Source of the DNA: CAZSHB01 sp964606885
GTDB lineage: Bacteria > Babelota > Babeliae > Babelales > CAIQNR01
Length of the DNA stretch: 64,000 nucleotides
Assembly (NCBI GenBank): GCA_964606885.1
Contig: CAZSHB010000001.1
Coordinates: 62,001 to 126,000 of the forward strand
Direction of reading: 5' to 3'
Made by a program: the position numbers and the translations under genes. How positions within the stretch are numbered: the first letter of the stretch is position 1; each line of letters starts with the position of its first letter. The notes beneath the pieces were generated by a model, which was given only the letters and a program-made list of their open reading frames with translations, did no database searches and was not told where the DNA came from. This document shows, one piece after another, positions 1-8,927 of this stretch.

Positions 1-31
1 CACACTCACTCACTTTTTTATTTGATTAGTT

Positions 32-1858
32 TTAAATCAGCTTATGGTCTTCGCGAGAAGCGATACCAAGAAGCGCATAAATTTCGCTTGCGTACATTGT
101 TTCTTTTTCAAGTAATGTCGCAGACAAGAGATCCAACTTTTCACGGTTCTCTGCAAGCAACACAATCACTTGTTGATAACACTCATCGATAATACGACGC
201 ACTTCATCATCAATTTTTTGTGCTGTTACTTGTGAATAGACAAAATCACCTTGTTGTTGAGAATACACAATTGGCCCAAGCGCATCAGACATACCGTAAT
301 GCGTTACCATGGTACGGGCAATTTCTGTTGCTCGTAAAAAGTCGCTATACGCGCCCGTTGCCAACTTGTTAAAGACCATCTGCTCTGCAACACGTCCACC
401 AAGACAGATCTTGATAGATGCGATCATTTCATCTTTATTGCGTGAATACTTTTCCCGTTCTGGCATTGAGTGCGTTACACCAAGTGCACGACCCCGAGGA
501 ATAATCGTTACTTTATGAAGCGGATCAGTCACTTCTGGAAGTAAAAGCGTTACCAATGTATGACCAGCTTCGTGCACTGCAGTCATATGCCGTTCTTCAT
601 CAGAAAGTGCGATTGTTTTAAGTTCTTTACCGATTAAGACTTTATCGCGCGCTTCTTCTATATCAGCAAGACTTACGTCTGCTTGATTGTTTTTAGAAGC
701 GATAATTGCAGCTTCGTTGATCAAGTTTGCTAAATCAGCACCAGAAAAACCTGGCGTACCGCGAGCAACCTTTTTTAGATCAACGTCAGGATTCATGTGT
801 ACACCTTTAGTATGTACTTCAAGAATTTTTTCTCGACTAATCAAATCTGGATACGGCACTTCAACACGTCGATCAAATCGACCAGGACGCATTAACGCTT
901 TATCAAGAACATCAGGACGATTGGTTGCTGCAAGAACAATAACCGGTTCACCGCCCGTTTCAAAACCATCCATCTCTGTTAAAAGTTGGTTTAATGTTTG
1001 TTCACGTTCATCGTTACCACCACCAAGGCCACTGCCACGGTGACGACCGACAGCATCAATTTCATCAATAAAGATAATGCTTGGAGCATGCTTACGCGCT
1101 TGTGCAAAAAGATCACGCACACGAGAAGCACCAACACCCACAAACACTTCAATAAAATCTGAACCACTGATGCTAAAAAACGGACAGTTAGCTTCACCAG
1201 CCACTGCACGTGCTAATAACGTTTTACCATTACCAGGCTCACCTACTAATAATGCACCACGAGTAATGCGTGCACCAAGGCGCTTATATTTTTCAGGATT
1301 CTTTAAGAAATCAACCACGTCTTGCAGTTCTTCTTTTGCTTCTACAGCACCTGCCACAGAAGAAAACTTTTCTTTAATAGTTGATGGCATAAACATCTTT
1401 GCACGGCTTTTACCGAGTGTAAAAATGTTACCACTACCAGAACTGTTCGATCCATTTTTTTGTCTAAAGAAGTACCAAACGCCTAGTAACCCTGCTGCAA
1501 ACACCATGAGTAATAACAACTGCCATACACCGGCTAATGCTGCACTTGTTTCTACAAAAGAAACTGGCACACCCGATTTACCCAGTTGTTCCATGATGGT
1601 AGGAGCATACGGCATAATTGCTTCGTATTCTTTATCCTGAGCGCCCATCCATTTAACGGCAGCGCCATCTATTTCTACAGAGCGAACTTGTTTTTTCTCT
1701 ACTTGCACCAAGAAGTCTGTGTAAGTTGCACGCTCTTTTTGTCTGATGTTTCCATAAAAGGATGAAAGAACGGCTAAACAACCAAGCATAACCACTACGA
1801 TGATAAGCAAGTTGCGTGGGCCGCCGCCTGATCCAAACTTTTTGTTTTTGTTCTTCAT
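32..1858 (-). CDS. ftsH: ATP-dependent zinc metalloprotease FtsH
   Basis: Membrane-bound AAA+ protease that extracts and degrades membrane and short-lived cytosolic proteins. The 608-residue length is normal for the family. Visible in order: a first membrane segment near residues 17-35, a periplasmic stretch, a second membrane segment near 111-131, the AAA module with Walker A GEPGNGKT (206-213), Walker B IIFIDE (261-266), the second region of homology around 313-330 (NRPD, RPGRFDR), and the zinc-protease motif HEAGH at 429-433. The Walker A is slightly unusual, since most FtsH proteins read GPPGTGKT, but the lysine and threonine that bind nucleotide are kept. It lies downstream of tolB on the same strand with an 84-base gap that holds a good promoter of its own, so it can be expressed independently of the tol genes. 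Identity is very secure. Confidence 0.98.
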   Translation of the reverse strand: MKNKNKKFGSGGGPRNLLIIVVVMLGCLAVLSSFYGNIRQKERATYTDFLVQVEKKQVRSVEIDGAAVKWMGAQDKEYEAIMPYAPTIMEQLGKSGVPVSFVETSAALAGVWQLLLLMVFAAGLLGVWYFFRQKNGSNSSGSGNIFTLGKSRAKMFMPSTIKEKFSSVAGAVEAKEELQDVVDFLKNPEKYKRLGARITRGALLVGEPGNGKTLLARAVAGEANCPFFSISGSDFIEVFVGVGASRVRDLFAQARKHAPSIIFIDEIDAVGRHRGSGLGGGNDEREQTLNQLLTEMDGFETGGEPVIVLAATNRPDVLDKALMRPGRFDRRVEVPYPDLISREKILEVHTKGVHMNPDVDLKKVARGTPGFSGADLANLINEAAIIASKNNQADVSLADIEEARDKVLIGKELKTIALSDEERHMTAVHEAGHTLVTLLLPEVTDPLHKVTIIPRGRALGVTHSMPEREKYSRNKDEMIASIKICLGGRVAEQMVFNKLATGAYSDFLRATEIARTMVTHYGMSDALGPIVYSQQQGDFVYSQVTAQKIDDEVRRIIDECYQQVIVLLAENREKLDLLSATLLEKETMYASEIYALLGIASREDHKLI

Positions 1859-1905
1859 ATAGTCCTTATGAATATATGTTATATGGCTATTTGAGCACTG
1901 TAGCC

Positions 1906-1934
1906 AGTATAATAAAACAGCCAGACAGTGTCGA
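1906..1934 (-). promoter_or_regulatory. Probable sigma-70 promoter of ftsH
   Basis: On the minus strand a TCGACA box and a TATACT box are separated by 17 bases, close to the bacterial consensus, and lie in the gap between tolB and ftsH about 50 bases before the ftsH start. Seen by eye only. Confidence 0.55.
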
Positions 1935-1942
1935 CTTTTGCA

Positions 1943-3235
1943 CTAAATAACTACCGGAAACTCGTTGTAGGCAAGCGACCAGTGAGGATAACTGCATACA
2001 ACATTAGATGGAGTGATATACGTAAGCTTATTAGTCAATAGATTATGCATCGCAATACGCTTTGAAGGACCATCATGCACCGCAAAGACTATGTAGTTGC
2101 CACATGCAGACCATGAACACTCTTGTTTATGAGCCTTATCAAACGTAACCTGTTTCTCTTTTCTTGTTGCAAGATCAAACACCATAACTTGAGCAACGCC
2201 TTCGTGCATTTTGATATACGCAATCTGATGCGTAGCTGGACAATAACTTGGTGATGTACAGCCGCTTGCTTGCGTTAAACGCTCAATAGTCTCTTTTTTA
2301 CGATGCATATAATAGATAGCAGGTCGACCATCTTGATAATCAGAACAGAAAATCACATCACCATTATCAAGCAAAATTGGAGCTATATTATTTCCATCAT
2401 TAAACGTTAAACGGGTATACATATCCTGCTTATCTTTTTTTGAATATCCATAATGGTACAACTGACTACTGCCCTCGTGCGACAAACATAAGACCAGCTC
2501 TTTACCGTTAGAAGAAAACGAAGGTTGCATATTAAGACCATCAAAATTTGACGCTCTATATTTACGACCATGCATATCACATGCAACTAAACGAATATTA
2601 TTAGCCGTATATTCTGAAACCATTACCATAGGATTTTCAGCATCTCTATTCCAACGAGGAGCTAGCATAGATGTTTGTATCGGCACCAACACTTGCTCAT
2701 GGCTTCCGTCGTAATCTGCTATACACAAAGCCTTTTTAGTTTCGTTAACATAGACTAATTTACCCGAAAAGTATCCCGCATTACCAGTTAACACAGGCAA
2801 AATTGCATCGGCTATAGCATGCGCCCAACCACGTGGGACCACGCCCTGCTTTGGTACACGTAACCCTTTAACCATAGATGCTTTTTCTGTCTTATACACA
2901 CGACACTCAAACCCTTTATCAGGATTATCTTGAATACACACCGCAAGTGCTTTTTTATCTTTATACCAACTGTGCATTTGAGCTTTTGATTTTAAATCTA
3001 GTACGTACTCTGTGCTTACTTCAAATTGATCGGTAAATCCAAGATCTTTTGCTACGGTAATACAAACCGAGAGAAGTTCGTCAGTTTGCTGTCCAACACC
3101 TACTACCACTAATGGTACTTTTTTTGTCTGTGCACCCGCAAATTCAACATGTAGGTTTGTTTTTTGCGCGTCAGCTTGCATGCTGTTTGCTACACTTGTT
3201 ACAAGAAATAAAAGAGAAAGTCTTAAAAAGTTCAT
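1943..3235 (-). CDS. tolB: Tol-Pal system beta-propeller protein TolB
   Basis: Periplasmic component of the Tol-Pal system, which links inner and outer membranes during division. I chose the ATG at 3235: it overlaps the upstream tolA stop as ATGA and gives a clean signal peptide (MNFLRLSLLFLVTSVANS) of 430 residues in total. An upstream in-frame ATG at 3247 has no ribosome site. The N-terminal half matches the TolB amino domain (a VVVGVGQQ-type strand, then a GWAHAIADAI helix); the C-terminal half has repeated WD40-like blades of the PD40 type, for example around MLAPRWN, MQPSFSSNGKELV and CSWSACGNYIVF. Adjacent to tolA, tolR and tolQ. No pal gene is visible nearby, although pal normally follows tolB; it may be elsewhere. 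Confidence 0.9.
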   Translation of the reverse strand: MNFLRLSLLFLVTSVANSMQADAQKTNLHVEFAGAQTKKVPLVVVGVGQQTDELLSVCITVAKDLGFTDQFEVSTEYVLDLKSKAQMHSWYKDKKALAVCIQDNPDKGFECRVYKTEKASMVKGLRVPKQGVVPRGWAHAIADAILPVLTGNAGYFSGKLVYVNETKKALCIADYDGSHEQVLVPIQTSMLAPRWNRDAENPMVMVSEYTANNIRLVACDMHGRKYRASNFDGLNMQPSFSSNGKELVLCLSHEGSSQLYHYGYSKKDKQDMYTRLTFNDGNNIAPILLDNGDVIFCSDYQDGRPAIYYMHRKKETIERLTQASGCTSPSYCPATHQIAYIKMHEGVAQVMVFDLATRKEKQVTFDKAHKQECSWSACGNYIVFAVHDGPSKRIAMHNLLTNKLTYITPSNVVCSYPHWSLAYNEFPVVI

Positions 3236-4143
3236 GATTCTGCCCATGGTTTAAATATAAGTTCGATAGTTTTGCCCCACACGGCACGTGGAAATGTTAA
3301 TGCCTTAATACCCTCTTCTACAGAGACGTCATAAATCATAATCCCCGATGTTTGTGTAAGTGTGTACGATGCGAGATTGCCCTGCCAATCAACAGTAAGC
3401 AATGCCTGACATTCGATATGTGCGGGCACACCCACTGGAGGATGCCATGCTTGTGTTAATGCCTCAGTTAATAAACGATGCACCTCAATATCTGCTACTT
3501 CATCTTGCGTTACGTACATAATTTCTTGTCCTGAAGCCGTTACCGGCTGACCGCTTGCACCTGCATCTACTACAGCAGAAGCTTCTTGTTGGACTGCTGC
3601 TGGTATTTCTGCCGCTTTTACTTCTGGCACTGTTTGTTGTTGTACCGGTTGTTCTGCTACAGGAGCCACCGGAGCTTGTTCTGGTTTTACTGCAGCAGCT
3701 TGTTGAGCAGCTTTTACAGGTAACTCTTTTTTACTTTGTTTTGTCTGTTTTTTTGCAGCTTCTTTCTTTGTTGCAAGTGCCGTTTTTTTTGACACTTGTT
3801 TAGCGCTCTTTTTTTTTGTATCTACAGGTTTTGCTTTCTGTTGTTTTACTACCGATGTTTTAAGACCTTTTTTCTTACCCGTTTTGCCTACAACCGCACC
3901 GCTTTTACCTGAACCGCCCGCTGCAACCGTAGCTGCTACAGGCTTTTTTTGACCAAACGGAAGCACTTTTACTATAACGTCGCTTCTGGCTATATGCTTA
4001 GTATTAAAACTTATTTTGCCGCCGTTTGCTTGATAGAAAAAGAGAAGTAAACATGCAGTTACATGGAGCGCAACACTAACACCCACAATTTTTGATAGAA
4101 ACTGAGTGCGCTCAGGTAGTCTTTGTGGTTGCCAACGCAACAT
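3232..4143 (-). CDS. tolA: TolA/TonB-like energy-transducing protein
   Basis: Spans the periplasm to carry proton-motive energy from TolQR to the outer membrane. The start at 4143 is preferred over 4176 because AAAGGAG sits six bases upstream. The protein then reads a short basic N-terminus, one membrane helix (VGVSVALHVTACLLLFFY), a long Lys/Ala/Gln/Pro-rich linker of about 140 residues that would be extended or helical, and a C-terminal TonB/TolA-type domain (HIECQALLTVDWQGN, then TLTQTSG). Position between tolR and tolB favours TolA over TonB. The start overlaps the end of tolR by 32 bases and its stop overlaps tolB by 4, implying translational coupling. Whether it serves Tol or a TonB-type function cannot be decided from sequence alone. 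Confidence 0.82.
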   Translation of the reverse strand: MLRWQPQRLPERTQFLSKIVGVSVALHVTACLLLFFYQANGGKISFNTKHIARSDVIVKVLPFGQKKPVAATVAAGGSGKSGAVVGKTGKKKGLKTSVVKQQKAKPVDTKKKSAKQVSKKTALATKKEAAKKQTKQSKKELPVKAAQQAAAVKPEQAPVAPVAEQPVQQQTVPEVKAAEIPAAVQQEASAVVDAGASGQPVTASGQEIMYVTQDEVADIEVHRLLTEALTQAWHPPVGVPAHIECQALLTVDWQGNLASYTLTQTSGIMIYDVSVEEGIKALTFPRAVWGKTIELIFKPWAES

Positions 4144-4543
4144 ACCGGACTCCTTTAACTTGCTTAATATCATCAACCAGTTTAATTACCGTGCCATAAT
4201 GTACTGATGTATCAGCCTTTACAAACACTGTCTGGTCGCCCTTTTTGCCCACCGTAAACGTAATACGCTCTACAATATCTTTTTCTAATACTGGCACACT
4301 GTTTAAGTAAAATTTACCAGACTTATCAAGCGCAATAACAATATCCTGCTTTTGTGTGTCATCAACCTCTTTGACATCTCCACGAGGCAGTTCAACTTGC
4401 AATGCGTTTTCTTGTTTAAGCATTGGTGTTGCAACCATGAAAATAATCAATAATGTCAGTGCCACGTCAATAAGCGGCGTAAGATTAACTTCAGGAAGCG
4501 TGCGGTGAGTAAGACGTCTGAGACGACGGATTTGATACTTCAT
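4112..4543 (-). CDS. tolR: Biopolymer transport protein TolR/ExbD
   Basis: Inner-membrane partner of TolQ in the proton-driven motor. Start at 4543 is chosen because AAGGA lies six bases upstream; the ATG at 4558 lacks such a site. The 143-residue protein shows the family pattern: a basic cytoplasmic N-terminus, the signature PEVNLTPLIDVALTLLIIF with the membrane aspartate essential for proton flow, and a periplasmic domain of about 100 residues ending in a VDDIKQVKGVRYVALAT-like strand. It overlaps the 3' end of tolQ by 53 bases in another frame and the start of tolA by 32, an unusually tight packing. Assignment to TolR rather than ExbD rests on the neighbouring tolB. Confidence 0.92.
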   Translation of the reverse strand: MKYQIRRLRRLTHRTLPEVNLTPLIDVALTLLIIFMVATPMLKQENALQVELPRGDVKEVDDTQKQDIVIALDKSGKFYLNSVPVLEKDIVERITFTVGKKGDQTVFVKADTSVHYGTVIKLVDDIKQVKGVRYVALATTKTT

Positions 4544-5228
4544 GTTCTTCCTTTTCATAACCTAAAAATATCTGTAACAACAACGACACTCTGTCTGAAA
4601 CACGGCACAGTTGATGCTCAATTTCCGCTACGCGCATTTGCAAATGATTAAACATAATCAACATAGGAATCGCCACCATCAACCCTGCAAGGGTAGTAAT
4701 CAATGCTTCTGCAATACCAGGTGCTGTTGTCACAATATCAGCACTTTGTAATTCACTAATACTCATAAATGCATGCATCAATCCCCACACGGTACCAAAA
4801 AGACCAATCAACGGAGATACTGCAGCATTAACCGAAATAATATGAAGATGCGCATTTTCTTGGTACACCATATGATCAATAGTTAAAAAGCGTTGTTCAT
4901 CAAGTAATGCTTTTTCTTTTTCTGAAAGTATTGATGCGCGACGAGCAACTTTTTTTGCTTCTTGTACTTGTTCTAAAACAAGATGGCCTGCATACCCTTG
5001 TGCCGATTCTTGTGCAATAAACGTAAGTTGTTCAAGCGAGTTAACTGTACGCAAACGTACGCGCAGCTCAGTAAGTTGACGCATTTTCGTCCTAAACATC
5101 ACTATTTTATAAAAAATAATGGTCCAACAAATAACTGATGCTGCTAACAACGACAAGAGCACAAGCTTGGTCATAAGATCAGATTGAGCGACTAAAAACC
5201 AGAGTGAATTGCCCGAAAAAAAATTCAT
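4491..5228 (-). CDS. tolQ: Proton channel protein TolQ/ExbB (MotA family)
   Basis: Forms the proton channel of the Tol motor with TolR. The 245 residues show three membrane segments: near the N-terminus (LVLLSLLAASVICWTIIFY), and two near residues 135-155 and 175-195 (ISVNAAVSPLIGLFGTVWGL and ALITTLAGLMVAIPMLIMF). The conserved family core SPLIGLFGTVWG, then the GIAEALITTLAGLMVAIP signature, is easily recognised. It begins 39 bases after the cca stop on the same strand, so cca and the tol genes may share a transcript. The tail after the last helix (rich in Glu, Ser) is encoded in the region that overlaps tolR. Confidence 0.93.
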   Translation of the reverse strand: MNFFSGNSLWFLVAQSDLMTKLVLLSLLAASVICWTIIFYKIVMFRTKMRQLTELRVRLRTVNSLEQLTFIAQESAQGYAGHLVLEQVQEAKKVARRASILSEKEKALLDEQRFLTIDHMVYQENAHLHIISVNAAVSPLIGLFGTVWGLMHAFMSISELQSADIVTTAPGIAEALITTLAGLMVAIPMLIMFNHLQMRVAEIEHQLCRVSDRVSLLLQIFLGYEKEEHEVSNPSSQTSYSPHAS

Positions 5229-5267
5229 ATATTTTTCCTTCTTTTAAGCCTAATAGTGCCGCCTAGT

Positions 5268-6686
5268 CTACGTTAGTTTATTATTTTTTAACACCATTTC
5301 TTTTACTTTTTTCTTATCGTGTAACGACTGCTCAATTTGTAGTTCATACGCAGCTTGTACTAACTTACCAAGCGCAGGCCCAGGCGCACACACATCCAAG
5401 AAATCTGCACCTGTTAACAACGGCTTTTCCGGTCCGTACGCAACACCATACTGTTGTGCACGTGTAAAAAATTCTTCAACTAATGGTTCTGGGCATACTG
5501 CTAATGGCCTGTGCTTTTCTGGATTACGTGCCGACTTATCCGCTTTACAAAGCATATACAAATCGTACATCGTACATTCTGGCGCAAGTTTTGATGCAAG
5601 TCGTTTATACGCAGCAGCACTACTGTTATTTTTTACTAATGCTATAGGTGTCATATGGTGGCGCACTAATTTAAGCACCGCATCTTGTATATGTTGCGTG
5701 GGACATAAACGCTTAAGAAGACTACTTGCCGGTTTTACCCCTGCAACATCATGCCCTAACGAACGAATGCGCCCATCAACAAATTGTGTAGTTGCCGGCT
5801 TGCCAAGATCATGCGCAAGTGCTGCAAACACTAATGTTAATTTTTTCTCTACAGTCTCATACGTATACGAAGCTGCTGCATCAACTGCCTGCATAGTATG
5901 CTCAAACACATCCCCTTCCGGGTGGTATTCGAGCCACTGACTAACATGTTGTAAGGCCGCAACTTCAGGCGCTATCTCTTTAAGACGACCAATCGTGGCA
6001 AGCCAACGGATACCAAGCGATGGTTGTTCCGATTTTAAGAATAACTTTTCAAACTCTTTACTAATACGTTCTTGTGCCACACCTGCTAGATCCATATTTG
6101 TACACAAGGCTGATAGTTCTGCATCAGGATGCATGTTAAACCGACCTATAAACTGCATTACTCTATAAAAGCGCAACGGATCTTGTACAAAAAAATGAGC
6201 ATCCGGCGTCCGCAACAGATTCTTCTGTAAATCGTGCACGCCATTAAAGGGGTCAATCAGTTCTCCAGTTGCAAGATCAATACCCATAGCATTTATGGTA
6301 AGATCGCGCCGCCTAAACGCATCGGCCATGTTCATATGCGGGTCTAACGTGACGGTTGGTTTTCTACCGGCAGTATCGGCACGAGGTAGCGACCAATCGG
6401 CAGGTATACCATCAATCTTTAAAACGCCGTACACCTTACCCACCAAACGCACATGCCCAAACTTTTTGAGTACCTTTTCTAGCGCTGCTAGTCCAAGACC
6501 ATGCACTTCAATATCTATGTCTTCAAGAGGTTTTTGCAACAATGCATCGCGCACTGCACCTCCTACTAAAAGAACACGTGCATTCTGAACGTGTAAAGCA
6601 TCAACTATAGGTGCAATGGCGGGATGTTTACTAAAAATAGTTTCACGTGTTTTTTGTACTAACTGAGCAACTTTTGTAGACTGCAT
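5268..6686 (-). CDS. cca: CCA tRNA nucleotidyltransferase with HD domain
   Basis: Adds or repairs the 3' CCA of tRNAs. The head has the class II polymerase-beta-like nucleotidyltransferase fold: VLLVGGAVRDALL (GG and RD motif) and DIDIEVHGL (catalytic aspartates), then the RRDLTINAM motif and an RFYRVMQF helix of the RNA-binding region. A C-terminal HD hydrolase domain follows (HTMQAVDAA, then LAHDLGKP), as in many bacterial enzymes with phosphatase/phosphodiesterase side activities. Length 472 is normal. All three tRNAs seen here already encode CCA, so its main role may be repair. A degraded second copy of the first roughly 60 codons lies at 8620-8811, beyond the LRR genes. The gene starts only 31 bases from the divergent LRR gene, so their promoters must overlap. 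Confidence 0.93.
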   Translation of the reverse strand: MQSTKVAQLVQKTRETIFSKHPAIAPIVDALHVQNARVLLVGGAVRDALLQKPLEDIDIEVHGLGLAALEKVLKKFGHVRLVGKVYGVLKIDGIPADWSLPRADTAGRKPTVTLDPHMNMADAFRRRDLTINAMGIDLATGELIDPFNGVHDLQKNLLRTPDAHFFVQDPLRFYRVMQFIGRFNMHPDAELSALCTNMDLAGVAQERISKEFEKLFLKSEQPSLGIRWLATIGRLKEIAPEVAALQHVSQWLEYHPEGDVFEHTMQAVDAAASYTYETVEKKLTLVFAALAHDLGKPATTQFVDGRIRSLGHDVAGVKPASSLLKRLCPTQHIQDAVLKLVRHHMTPIALVKNNSSAAAYKRLASKLAPECTMYDLYMLCKADKSARNPEKHRPLAVCPEPLVEEFFTRAQQYGVAYGPEKPLLTGADFLDVCAPGPALGKLVQAAYELQIEQSLHDKKKVKEMVLKNNKLT

Positions 6687-6803
6687 AGAATCATCACTTT
6701 TACATTAAAGATACTGTATGAATACCAAACAATTTTTATCTATCGATTTTTTATCAACTCTTTTTAACTCTACGTTGCCAGCACTTTTTTTAAAAGATAT
6801 TCC
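6500..6803. repeat. Duplicated segment, left copy (cca 5' end + divergent gene start)
   Basis: This roughly 300-base segment holds the first codons of cca, the intergenic space and the first roughly 29 codons of the LRR gene at 6718. It is closely repeated at about 8620-8927 in the same orientation. Shared stretches include the intergenic GATACTGTATGAATACCAAA and the antisense cca start. The right copy keeps a good AAAAAGGA ribosome site where this copy has only AAAGA. Confidence 0.85.
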
Positions 6804-7644
6804 ATTCTTGAGCTATACAACATTAAAATGTGTGCCTCTTATACTTCTCTTTGTGTCTCATTCTTATCTGTATAGCTCAGATAAAAAACATATAAGCAAA
6901 CAAGCAAGAAAATCTTTACGTACACTTCAGTTAAGTAAACTTCAAGCAATTCAATCGCAACAAAAAAAAGGTGAATCAACTCTTGAATGCATCCAGAAAG
7001 AACCAGAACATCCAGTCCATCATAAAAATGATACAGCCCAACTCACAGATAAACTGGCTACTGATGACATATTTACACGCAAGAATAAACGGGATTTTTT
7101 TGTAGTTCAGAACAAAGATGGAAGCTTTTCTACTATTAGCGCATTAACAGTGCTTATTCTATCGCATAACAAATTAACATCATTCCCCAAAGAAAGTTTT
7201 TCTCATCTTTCATATTTAAAAGAGCTTGATTTATCAGACAACCAGCTCACTACACTGCCTGATATGTGTAAAGCAGATTTACCCAATCTAAAAACCCTAC
7301 ATTTATCCAGAAATAATTTAACATCTGAAACAGTAAATCAATTTCCTGTACTTCCACGTTTAAAAAACCTTTACTTAGACAATAATCAAATAACAGAATT
7401 TCCTAATGTATCAGCTGAACCACTAATGCACATTCGTTATATTGATTTAAGTGATAATCAAATTACCAAGATAGATTACACTAAGATACTAGCGTATAAA
7501 AGACCTCTAGAAACTACGATATTAAATATGGAAAACAATCCTGTACAGGACACGAATAATCCTACTCGTTTAGGTATTATTTTTAAAGATGAAGATCGTT
7601 ATCGATATAGAGGTAAAATACCCAATGAATGCACTTTACTTTAA
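6718..7644 (+). CDS. Exported leucine-rich-repeat protein ending in CTLL (CaaX-like)
   Basis: Unknown function; candidate host-interaction protein. 308 residues. After two hydrophobic N-terminal stretches (residues 5-25 and about 37-52) and a Lys/Gln-rich linker, at least five LRRs run from about residue 140 to 275, with the LxxLxLSxNxL pattern (LTVLILSHNKLTSF, LKELDLSDNQLTTL, LKTLHLSRNNLTS, LKNLYLDNNQIT, IRYIDLSDNQIT). The last four residues are CTLL, a geranylgeranyl-type CaaX box. The first roughly 29 codons are a copy of the start of the gene at 8842, so the N-terminus looks chimeric. An ancestral start could be the GTG before the PLILLFVSH stretch. The ribosome site is weak (AAAGA). Closely followed by a second LRR gene, eight bases on. 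Confidence 0.8.
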   Translation: MNTKQFLSIDFLSTLFNSTLPALFLKDIPFLSYTTLKCVPLILLFVSHSYLYSSDKKHISKQARKSLRTLQLSKLQAIQSQQKKGESTLECIQKEPEHPVHHKNDTAQLTDKLATDDIFTRKNKRDFFVVQNKDGSFSTISALTVLILSHNKLTSFPKESFSHLSYLKELDLSDNQLTTLPDMCKADLPNLKTLHLSRNNLTSETVNQFPVLPRLKNLYLDNNQITEFPNVSAEPLMHIRYIDLSDNQITKIDYTKILAYKRPLETTILNMENNPVQDTNNPTRLGIIFKDEDRYRYRGKIPNECTLL

Positions 7645-7651
7645 GGACAGT

Positions 7652-8590
7652 ATGTATAATACATTTATTTTTATTTTCATTATAGCGACAATGCAATCTT
7701 TTTTTTCACATGCATCAGATACAACTGCAGATCGTTATCATACCATCAAGTTTGCTGATGGTTCACAAAAAGAATATTCCAACGAATCCATTACCGATCT
7801 ACCTATAATGCAAGCAGCACAAGACGCTTCTGACACTACAAATCACACACTAAATTTGTCCCATTTACGCAATCTTAACAAACACTATTTCACTACTCTC
7901 TTGTTAGTATTAGAAGCTAAAAAACGAAGCCCTAATCATGCACAGGGTTACTATCTGCATAATGATGGTCGACGCGTTAGTGATCAAGAAAGCATTGATG
8001 CCCTCTATGCTGCGCAATCCATATATAAAAAAGATGATCCTATTCATCAAGAAATAGGAGGTAAATTTCACATGTTTTTACGACAAATTCACATATCTAA
8101 TGCCTTTCTACGCGCCCTTCCACCCACTCTTCCTTTTAAAGATGAAGCAAATAATACAATATACACGCTTAATCTAGAAGGTAATCTGCTCACAACGCTT
8201 CCTGATAATGTTTTTAACCATCTAAAAAACTTGAGCACCCTCAATCTATCACGTAATTCTTTAACATCCGTAACTGCTGCAACTCTGTCTGGTCTTACTG
8301 CTTTAAAAGAACTTAATCTCTCATACAACAACCTCTCTCAAGTGCCTGAAGTTGCTCTAACATCATTAGAAAAGCTTGATGTACGCGGAAATAAAATAAA
8401 AAAAGTACGTTATGCTACATTAGCTCTTAAACAATTAGGGCCACAATTAAAACTCTTAGATTTACGATCTAATCCCTTAAGTCCCGCTACTCACCTAGCT
8501 ATGGATGCTATCCCAAAAGATACGTTAGACGTTTATCTAGAAGATGCTGATGTACCACCTAAAAAAGATGGCGACTGTGCATTACTTTAA
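7652..8590 (+). CDS. Exported leucine-rich-repeat protein ending in CALL (CaaX-like)
   Basis: Unknown function; paralogue of the preceding LRR gene. Start at 7652 is preferred to the ATG at 7589 because TTAAGGA lies just upstream and the result begins with a clear signal peptide (MYNTFIFIFIIATMQSFFSHA). The 312-residue product has a unique region of about 150 residues, then LRRs (IYTLNLEGNLLTTL, LSTLNLSRNSLTSV, LKELNLSYNNLSQV, LEKLDVRGNKIKKV, LKLLDLRSNPLS). It ends in a charged tail and CALL, a textbook geranylgeranylation signal in eukaryotes. The gene overlaps nothing and follows the first LRR gene by seven bases, so the two are probably co-transcribed. Export route beyond the periplasm is not visible here. 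Confidence 0.82.
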   Translation: MYNTFIFIFIIATMQSFFSHASDTTADRYHTIKFADGSQKEYSNESITDLPIMQAAQDASDTTNHTLNLSHLRNLNKHYFTTLLLVLEAKKRSPNHAQGYYLHNDGRRVSDQESIDALYAAQSIYKKDDPIHQEIGGKFHMFLRQIHISNAFLRALPPTLPFKDEANNTIYTLNLEGNLLTTLPDNVFNHLKNLSTLNLSRNSLTSVTAATLSGLTALKELNLSYNNLSQVPEVALTSLEKLDVRGNKIKKVRYATLALKQLGPQLKLLDLRSNPLSPATHLAMDAIPKDTLDVYLEDADVPPKKDGDCALL

Positions 8591-8811
8591 CAACAGATTA
8601 TGTTAAGAACATTATGCATCGTATCACTTAGCTCACTATCCCTGCTTTCAAGATGCTTTTGCAACAATGCATCTTGCACTACACCTCGTACAAAGAAAAC
8701 ACGTGCATTTTGAATGTGTAAAGCATCAACTATAGACTTAATAGCAGGATGTTTGCTAAAAATAATTTCTTGAGTTCTTTGTACTAACTGAGCAACTTTT
8801 GTACACTGCAT
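8587..8811 (-). pseudogene. Fragment of cca (first ~60 codons), duplicated and decaying
   Basis: The translated fragment starts MQCTKVAQLVQRTQEIIFSK and runs in step with the true cca (MQSTKVAQLVQKTRETIFSK) to about residue 60, then diverges and stops. The nucleotidyltransferase GG motif is damaged (VRGVVQDALL instead of VGGAVRDALL) and the catalytic DxD is missing, so the piece cannot be an enzyme. It is the mirror evidence of the duplication that brackets the LRR genes, and it probably still carries the promoter region of the gene at 8842. Confidence 0.85.
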
Positions 8812-8927
8812 AAGATCATCACTTTTTAAAAAGGATACTGTATGAATACCAAACAGTTTTTAGCCATCGGTTTTTTACTAACTGCAGTTAACTGTACGTT
8901 GTCAGCACATATTTTTGAAGATATTTC
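8620..8927. repeat. Duplicated segment, right copy
   Basis: Direct repeat of about 6500-6803. It contains the cca fragment, the intergenic region and the true signal-peptide coding region of the gene at 8842. The two copies flank the LRR pair. Confidence 0.85.

Noticed and set aside
3555..3803. Leu-rich 82-codon frame opposite tolA
   Set aside because: Antisense of the Lys/Gln/Ala-rich linker, which always gives Leu/Val-rich shadows; no ribosome site.
6500..8927. Composite transposon around the LRR genes
   Set aside because: The flanking repeats carry cca sequence, not transposase or terminal inverted repeats; a duplication fits better.
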